Positions 5,928-6,627 of a DNA stretch of 6,627 nt are shown in pieces. The position numbers and the translations under genes are program-made. Each line of letters opens with the position of its first letter. Position 1 is the first letter of the stretch. Source of the stretch: an uncultured Mollicutes bacterium. Lineage in GTDB: Bacteria > Bacillota_I > Bacilli_A > RF39 > UBA660. The DNA lies in NCBI GenBank assembly GCA_900550145.1, contig URRF01000054.1:1-6627 (forward strand), read 5' to 3'. The notes beneath the pieces are model-generated. The model had not been told where the DNA came from. It made no database searches and saw only the letters and a list, made by a program, of their open reading frames with translations.

Positions 5928-5941
5928 AATTTCCAAAAAAA

Positions 5942-5950
5942 TGATATACT
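5942..5950 (+). promoter_or_regulatory. Extended -10 promoter of the sensor-kinase gene
   Basis: TGATATACT at 5942-5950 is an extended -10 box (TG, one base, TATACT at 5945-5950). At a 17-bp spacing the -35 position (5922-5927) falls in the T tract of the preceding terminator and matches the consensus poorly, so the TG extension probably compensates. Transcription should begin near 5957, just before AGTAGGTG (5958-5965). Confidence 0.65.
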
Positions 5951-5969
5951 ATTTTAAAGTAGGTGTAAT

Positions 5970-6627
5970 ATGAATGTAGTTTTTACAATAAGTAGTTCAA
6001 TATATGTATTCTTGCTTTTATTTGTTTTCTATTCTAAGAAGAGAATAAATCATCCGGAAACTAAGATATTTTCAAAAATTTTGCTATGTACATTTACTGG
6101 AACTATTTTGGAAATAATAAATTATTATTTGTTAAAAATAGGATTAAATAAAAATGATACTATATTTGTAATAAGTACAAAACTTATATTGATATATTAC
6201 GTATTTTGGACATCATATTTTTCAATGTATGTAAATATCATTTCAGATAGAATAAAACTGAATACATTATATAAATTTACAATCCCAATATTATCAATTA
6301 TAATTTTAATGTTAAAAATCAATTACTTAAATAAATTAAACTTGAGTATTCCTACAGGATATGCTGTTTATTTGGTTTATGGAGTATCTTTTGTATACAT
6401 AATATTAGGGATAATTAAAGTGGTTACCACATTCGAAAAAAGATTAATAAAGAAATATCTCCCATTACTAACTTTAATAATTTTATCAACAATTGCTACT
6501 ATTATACAATTTATAAAACCAGAAATATTACTCATGAATTTTATCCATACCATAATATTATATATATTATATTTTACAATAGAAAATCCAGATATAAAAA
6601 TGATGCAGCAACTAGAATTAGCTCGTG
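5970..6627 (+). CDS. Probable membrane sensor histidine kinase, N-terminal part (3' truncated)
   Basis: The frame is open from ATG 5970 to the right edge: 219 complete residues with no stop. The visible part is a membrane domain of about seven hydrophobic segments (roughly residues 4-21, 34-57, 64-90, 102-116, 129-150, 161-181, 187-203) with a very short amino end. A basic SKKRIN follows the first helix, and KRLIKKY lies before the sixth. It ends with TIENPDIKMMQQLELAR, the start of a coiled linker that, in remembered gut-Firmicutes proteins, leads into a kinase with an SHEIRTPL-type phosphoacceptor histidine. The catalytic part is outside the window, so kinase activity is inferred; a GGDEF or GHKL-only output is possible. 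The ribosome site AGGTG (5961-5965) lies 4 nt before ATG. The gene has its own promoter and is separated from the ligase by a terminator. Confidence 0.7.
   Translation, partial: MNVVFTISSSIYVFLLLFVFYSKKRINHPETKIFSKILLCTFTGTILEIINYYLLKIGLNKNDTIFVISTKLILIYYVFWTSYFSMYVNIISDRIKLNTLYKFTIPILSIIILMLKINYLNKLNLSIPTGYAVYLVYGVSFVYIILGIIKVVTTFEKRLIKKYLPLLTLIILSTIATIIQFIKPEILLMNFIHTIILYILYFTIENPDIKMMQQLELAR

Noticed and set aside
1..6627. CRISPR array, tRNA/rRNA gene, transposase, integrase, toxin-antitoxin pair or phage-defence system
   Set aside because: I looked for repeat-spacer patterns, tRNA-like sequences and characteristic motifs of these and saw none.

Overview
The window is very AT-rich, low-GC Firmicutes-type DNA. 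It uses the standard bacterial code: TGA is a real stop, and Trp is written TGG throughout. Strong AGGAGG/AGGTG ribosome sites, consensus sigma-A-like promoters, intrinsic terminators and small intergenic gaps all fit this. The mix of families (a pilin-associated surface protein with paired cysteines, UppP, a small YRRKK-ended membrane protein followed by a YjbA-like protein, a CYTH protein, a 7-TM sensor-kinase N-terminus) recalls uncultured gut Bacilli of the RF39/Mycoplasmatota-adjacent or Erysipelotrichia type. That placement is inference from remembered family flavour, not a search result. UppP implies a lipid-carrier-dependent cell wall.

Layout. 1-777 (+): C-terminal part of a large extracellular protein, cut by the left edge, with three cysteine pairs. 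894-1388 (+): a short prepilin-like protein with its own promoter. 1423-2226 (-): undecaprenyl-diphosphatase UppP, convergent with the prepilin gene and sharing a 34-bp gap that holds one hairpin terminator. 2295-3130 (+): a two-gene unit with a 4-bp GTGA overlap, encoding a two-helix membrane protein and a YjbA/DUF3603-like protein, closed by a strong terminator. 3225-3764 (+): a CYTH-domain (triphosphate tunnel) protein under a near-consensus promoter. 3932-5908 (+): a 658-residue adenylate-forming (AMP-binding) enzyme with an excellent promoter, four 8-bp direct repeats just upstream, and a terminator. 5970 to the right edge (+): the membrane part of a probable sensor histidine kinase, cut by the edge.

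There is no single obvious pathway; most genes are separate small transcription units. UppP, the membrane protein and the surface/pilin proteins all concern the envelope. The CYTH protein and the ligase handle phosphate or nucleotide chemistry with unknown substrates.

Nothing seen amounts to a clear new system. The most unusual observations are: a constant 24-25-bp distance from the -10 box to the start codon in four promoters, implying uniform leaders of about 12-13 nt that begin at the ribosome site; the period-8 repeat array at the ligase promoter; a CYTH protein whose ExExK signature has lost its lysine; and a change in codon style within the surface-protein gene. Several gene starts (UppP, CYTH, ligase) are set here at the codon supported by ribosome-site and promoter placement rather than at the longest reading frame.
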